This document shows, piece after piece, positions 44,289 to 47,286 of a stretch of 47,286 nt of DNA; position 1 is the stretch's first letter; each line of letters starts with the position of its first letter. Source of the stretch: Halobacteriovorax sp. Lineage in GTDB: Bacteria; Bdellovibrionota; Bacteriovoracia; Bacteriovoracales; Bacteriovoracaceae. Below the pieces are notes generated by a model. The model was not told where the DNA came from and ran no database searches. It worked only from the letters and a program-made list of their open reading frames with translations. Location: assembly GCA_002720865.1 (NCBI GenBank), contig PBIO01000024.1, forward strand, positions 1-47,286, read 5' to 3'. Both the position numbers and the translations under genes were made by a program.

Positions 44289-44870
44289 ATGATAAGCCAT
44301 AAACATAAATGTATATTTATTCACATTCCTAAAACTGCAGGAACCAGTTTTTCAGAATCCCTTGATCTAAAAAAAATAAATCGCTATACACATAACTCTT
44401 TTGACACTATTAGGAATTTTCTTTTTGACAACGGGTTTAATACTGATGATTATTTTTCTTTTGCTTTAGTGCGTAATCCTTGGGATAAAATAGTGTCCGA
44501 ATATTTTTGGTTTACTAACGCTTCTCATCCTTACCCCCATCAGTCTGTAAAAGATTTTTATGCAGGCACGTCCTTTAAATCTTTTGTTTTAAAGTTTTTT
44601 TCTTGCAATGTGGGAGATCCATATCATAAGCTTTCTTATTTAGATATTTTAAATCCAATTTCTAAAGTAGATTTTATTGGCAAGTTTGAGAACGTAGAAA
44701 AAGATTTCAACTTCATTTGTAAAAAATTAGGCGTAAGCACCCCTCTCGCACATGAATACAAAACAAAACATAAACACTACACCGAATACTACGATGATGA
44801 AGCCCGTGAAATAGTTGCGGAAAAATACGCAAAAGACATTGAGTATTTCGGTTATGAATTTGGAGGGTAA
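44289..44870 (+). CDS. Sulfotransferase family protein (2)
   Basis: 193 residues. 5'-PSB loop IPKTAGTS (13-20) and 3'-PB motif VRNPWDKIVSEYF (61-73) are canonical. The final 33 residues (HKHYTEYYDDEAREIVAEKY...) are shared nearly identically with sulfotransferase (3) at both protein and DNA level. The gene is much more AT-rich than the fibre genes. Likely sulfates a carbohydrate with host PAPS. It lies 5 nt after the small-peptide gene and 2 nt before the next. Confidence 0.75.
   Translation: MISHKHKCIFIHIPKTAGTSFSESLDLKKINRYTHNSFDTIRNFLFDNGFNTDDYFSFALVRNPWDKIVSEYFWFTNASHPYPHQSVKDFYAGTSFKSFVLKFFSCNVGDPYHKLSYLDILNPISKVDFIGKFENVEKDFNFICKKLGVSTPLAHEYKTKHKHYTEYYDDEAREIVAEKYAKDIEYFGYEFGG
44766..44848 (+). 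repeat. Shared 83-bp C-terminal segment, copy 1
   Basis: 44766-44848 matches 45335-45417 with one visible difference (C versus T at 44778/45347) over 83 bp, while the rest of the two sulfotransferase genes has diverged strongly. It encodes HKHYTEYYDDEAREIVAEKY and the following residues. Confidence 0.85.
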
Positions 44871-44872
44871 AA

Positions 44873-45439
44873 ATGATAGTCTCACACAAACATAAATTTA
44901 TATATCTTGCGACTAGTAAAACTGGTACAACGAGTTTTCAAAAGAAATTCGGTAAGTATAATGAATGCAAACTTAAAAAACATAGTACCCTTAGTATGTT
45001 AAACTTTGATTATTGTGATTATTTTATTTTTTGTTTTGTAAGAAATCCGTGGGACAGACTTGTATCAGGTTACATGCAGTGCCAAAAGCCACTAAACTTA
45101 AAAGATTCTTATAGAAAGTATATTTATAAACTCTCAAATAGTCATCCGTTTAGTGACTTTCTCAAGATTGCAGACGATAACTTCTGGGAAGATTTCGATC
45201 AGAGTCGGTTTTATTTAAATAAAGGTAAGTTAATTGACTTTGTGGGTAGGTTTGAAAACTTATCCTCTGAAGTAAAGATAGTTTGCAATAAACTAAATAT
45301 TGAATACGTGAATTTACCTCATAAAAACAAAAGCAAACATAAACACTATACCGAATACTACGATGATGAAGCCCGTGAAATAGTTGCGGAAAAATACGCA
45401 AAAGACATTGAGTATTTTGGATATAAATTTGGTGAGTAA
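44873..45439 (+). CDS. Sulfotransferase family protein (3)
   Basis: 188 residues. The phosphosulfate loop is ATSKTGTTSF (13-22), with Lys and the TGTTS core but Ser replacing the usual Pro; the 3'-PB motif is FVRNPWDRLVSGYM (55-68). It shares its C-terminal segment with the preceding paralogue. A tandem pair plus the 37517 enzyme gives three sulfotransferases in 8 kb. Its end is 13 nt before the GT92 gene start. Substrate unknown. Confidence 0.7.
   Translation: MIVSHKHKFIYLATSKTGTTSFQKKFGKYNECKLKKHSTLSMLNFDYCDYFIFCFVRNPWDRLVSGYMQCQKPLNLKDSYRKYIYKLSNSHPFSDFLKIADDNFWEDFDQSRFYLNKGKLIDFVGRFENLSSEVKIVCNKLNIEYVNLPHKNKSKHKHYTEYYDDEAREIVAEKYAKDIEYFGYKFGE
45335..45417 (+). repeat. Shared 83-bp C-terminal segment, copy 2
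   Basis: See copy 1 at 44766. The 569-bp offset equals one gene length, as expected for tandem paralogues with a homogenised 3' end. Confidence 0.85.
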
Positions 45440-45452
45440 ATTACAAGATGAT

Positions 45453-46310
45453 ATGATAGTTTCAATTTATACGCTTCTAATCCCAAGAATGGAGCTCCCA
45501 TTTATTAAAGAATGGATCGATCACCACCTGAGCCTAGGAGTGGATAAAATATATATCTATAATAATGGGCGCGTTCCCTCTGATAACGATCAATATTTGC
45601 AGGCCGGCGCTAGGGAATTGTTAGAGGGAGAAAAAACTATTAAGTGGGCAAAGAAACCAGATGCGGATTATTCTTTAGAACTTAGCGACGAAGATGTATC
45701 AAAACAATTCAATGAAATCATCAATAGATATAAAGGAAAAGTTTTTTTAAAGTCTTGGGCGCCCGGCAAAGACCATTCTACCCCATATCCAAAATCTCAA
45801 ATTACTGGCTATAAAGATTGCGCTCGAAATAACAGCTCGGATTGGTGGTTCTGTATAGATGTAGATGAATTTTTATATTTAGAGAAACACTTAAATATTA
45901 AAGACTTCTTGGCGTGTTGGGAGGTTCCTTTTGATAGTATAAGGCTTGAGCTTAGCCAGAGAGTTTTTGGCAGTAGAGTCAAAGGTGAATCAGTTAGAGG
46001 GGTGTTTGACTGGGGTTATGACCACCCCGACCAAGTTAAATCTATCGTCAAGGGAATTAAATTCAGAAGTGGCAACTGCGATGTGGATGTCCATACTATC
46101 GGCGGCGAACAAATAAGGTCTGTCTCTGTCCCCTTTGCCGTTGCAAGGTATCATCACTACCGAGGAGACCCAAGCCTTATGGGTGGTCCATCCCACAGAA
46201 GAATACGGTGCGTGAAAGGGGTATTTATTCAAGTGAACGAGGGCGACCCAGACGCCAGCCCCGTTGACTTTAACAAGAGCGATACTTCAATGCGCAAATA
46301 TTTAATATAA
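45453..46310 (+). CDS. GT92-like glycosyltransferase
   Basis: 285 residues from ATG 45453; the frame is open back to 45384 but that part lies in the sulfotransferase gene. It parallels the N-terminal half of the 38170 fusion: MELPFIKEWIDHHLSLGVDKIYIYNNG, KPDADYSLELSDEDVSKQF, KSWAPGKDH, WWFCIDVDEFLYLEK (DxD) and RYHHYRGDPSLMGG. The GT34-like half is missing, so this is a stand-alone paralogue. It ends 6 nt before the GT-A gene. Confidence 0.75.
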   Translation: MIVSIYTLLIPRMELPFIKEWIDHHLSLGVDKIYIYNNGRVPSDNDQYLQAGARELLEGEKTIKWAKKPDADYSLELSDEDVSKQFNEIINRYKGKVFLKSWAPGKDHSTPYPKSQITGYKDCARNNSSDWWFCIDVDEFLYLEKHLNIKDFLACWEVPFDSIRLELSQRVFGSRVKGESVRGVFDWGYDHPDQVKSIVKGIKFRSGNCDVDVHTIGGEQIRSVSVPFAVARYHHYRGDPSLMGGPSHRRIRCVKGVFIQVNEGDPDASPVDFNKSDTSMRKYLI

Positions 46311-46316
46311 TAAATT

Positions 46317-47150
46317 ATGGATATGAAACGCCGACAGACTGAAGTTCCTATATACATTTCCTTAACTAGCATCTTCAAAAATCAAGATGCATTACTGCTT
46401 TCATTGCAATCAATATTAGAGCAAACAAGAAAGCCAGATAAGATATTTTTATATTTATCAGAAGAGCCATATATGCTTGATGATGGGTTTAAAGATAAAA
46501 AAATTACAAACTCAAATTTGTTAAAATTTTTAAGCGACAATTCAATTATTGATATAAATTGGGTTAAAAACACAGGCCCATATCGCAAACTATTGCCGCT
46601 ATTAAAAGAGAAATGGGAGGAAGACTGCATAATTATAACAATTGATGACGATACAGTTTGTGATAAAAATTTAATAAAAAACTTAGTAGGCGATTACCAT
46701 AAATATAAGTGCGTTATTGGATATAGAGGATTCACGCCGCGCTTGAATAAGTTTGAAAATTTCAATTATCAAAAAAGAAAGCTAGATACTACTACCAAAA
46801 GAAAAGAGGAAGGCACTAGAGGTATGCCTCAGAAGCTATCATTATACAACTTCCTTACAGGCAAGGGCGGTGTTGTATATAAACCAGATTTTTTTCATGA
46901 AACTAAAAATTTGATATTCAACGAAGAGATATATTCAGATACTTGTCGCACAAACGATGACATTTGGTTTTATATAGTAAGAATATTAAATAATGTGGAA
47001 TGCTATTTAGATAATAAAAAATGGCTTGAAAAAGATATCAATACCGAAGGTTTATATGATAATTTTAATAATCGCGACAATAACAACACAGTCCTTTTTG
47101 TAAAAACGCTTGCAAAATTAAAAACTCTTGGTTATAATTTTGGAGAATAA
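46317..47150 (+). CDS. GT-A-fold glycosyltransferase
   Basis: 277 residues. IYISLTSIFKNQDALLLSLQSILEQTRKPDKIFLYLSEEP is a GT2-like first strand and helix; TIDDDTVCDKNL is the metal-binding acidic motif; FLTGKGGVVYKPDFF and RTNDDIWFYIVRI follow in the acceptor lobe. Relatives include enzymes of bacterial capsule and LPS synthesis. The gene is strongly AT-rich and ends just before the second repeat copy. Confidence 0.65.
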   Translation: MDMKRRQTEVPIYISLTSIFKNQDALLLSLQSILEQTRKPDKIFLYLSEEPYMLDDGFKDKKITNSNLLKFLSDNSIIDINWVKNTGPYRKLLPLLKEKWEEDCIIITIDDDTVCDKNLIKNLVGDYHKYKCVIGYRGFTPRLNKFENFNYQKRKLDTTTKRKEEGTRGMPQKLSLYNFLTGKGGVVYKPDFFHETKNLIFNEEIYSDTCRTNDDIWFYIVRILNNVECYLDNKKWLEKDINTEGLYDNFNNRDNNNTVLFVKTLAKLKTLGYNFGE

Positions 47151-47158
47151 AAATTGGG

Positions 47159-47230
47159 ATGATTAAAAAAGCAGATAAGCGCAATAGCTCGAACGGCAAA
47201 AAAATTATTCGACGAAAGGAGAAATCATAG
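47159..47230 (+). CDS. 23-residue truncated paralogue of the 44009 protein
   Basis: ATG 47159 to TAG 47228-47230. The last 11 residues KKIIRRKEKS (preceded by NSSNG) equal those of the 44009 product, and the DNA is the cassette repeat. The N-terminal two thirds of the longer protein is missing, so this looks like a decayed or partial copy. Could still be expressed as a small basic peptide. Confidence 0.4.
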   Translation: MIKKADKRNSSNGKKIIRRKEKS

Positions 47231-47283
47231 TGGACGATAGACAGAGGAAGTATGCCGAGACTGAGAAAGGTAAGGCTGCGCGC
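47189..47283 (+). repeat. Cassette-flanking direct repeat, copy 2
   Basis: See copy 1 at 44168. The match runs to within three bases of the window end; after it copy 2 reads GCA where copy 1 has CAG. Confidence 0.85.
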
Positions 47284-47286
47284 GCA
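47230..47286 (+). CDS. Second copy of the 24-residue peptide, cut by window end
   Basis: GTG 47230, with the same ribosome-binding site (AAAGGAG 47215-47221), encodes the same first 18 residues as 44209 (RQRKYAETEKGKAAR included). It diverges at the last visible codon and runs off the window, so the 3' end is unknown. Confidence 0.45.
   Translation, partial: MDDRQRKYAETEKGKAARA

Overview
The window looks like part of a large tailed-phage genome, probably a marine or aquatic virus of a Gram-negative host. Genes are tightly packed with many 1-32 nt overlaps (ATGA, TAATG, GTGA), nearly all on the + strand. There is a 19 kb block of fibre or adhesin genes and a crowd of small membrane and hypothetical proteins. 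Auxiliary metabolic genes (UV endonuclease, polyamine enzymes, glycosyltransferases, sulfotransferases) and a complete tmRNA gene are present. No capsid, terminase, polymerase or integrase gene is visible, so the viral assignment rests on gene style and fibre signatures. Host identity cannot be read from the sequence; a Gram-negative host is inferred from a C-terminal-Phe beta-barrel, a lipoprotein and heptosyltransferase-like domains.

Layout. (1) 1-19742: eight structural genes, the first cut by the window edge. They show Thr-Gly-Asn-Phe-Val repeats, a CBM5/12-like domain, beta-helix modules, LamG-like domains and (Thr-Pro)n linkers, ending in a 3079-residue protein that also carries a C39-like peptidase domain and two propeller-like regions. 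(2) 19749-24217: a strong promoter, a possible nucleic-acid-binding protein, a GT4-like glycosyltransferase fused to half of a GT9 enzyme whose other half is the next ORF, and an AT-hook protein. (3) 24207-30298: small genes, a deoxyribosyltransferase-like enzyme, a GT25-like protein, a 2OG-oxygenase-like protein, UvsE, and two short minus-strand patches. (4) 30321-30739: tmRNA with an apparent long, very basic tag. (5) 30801-34493: a WYL-like protein, SpeD, a SpeE-like enzyme, a membrane-anchored Holliday-junction-resolvase-like nuclease, an outer-membrane beta-barrel and a two-TM protein, closed by a clear terminator. (6) 34503-37515: a Fis-HTH protein overlapping a sigma-factor-like protein, then small proteins. 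(7) 37517-47286: a surface-decoration region with three sulfotransferases, a GT92+GT34-like fusion, a second GT92 protein, a GT-A enzyme, a methyltransferase and a cupin. This region is interrupted by a small-protein cluster with a Cys-rich lipoprotein and a membrane-anchored VWA protein. From about 43.4 kb the sequence is visibly more AT-rich and carries duplicated segments.

How the parts may work together (inference). The fibres recognise the host surface. The GTs and sulfotransferases could alter host or virion glycans. The outer-membrane barrel could change susceptibility to other phages. SpeD and the SpeE-like protein could adjust polyamines for DNA packaging or translation. tmRNA could rescue or tag proteins on stalled ribosomes. 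Transcription appears to rely on many sigma70-type promoters with exactly 17-nt spacers, several placed so close to the start codon that the mRNAs should be leaderless.
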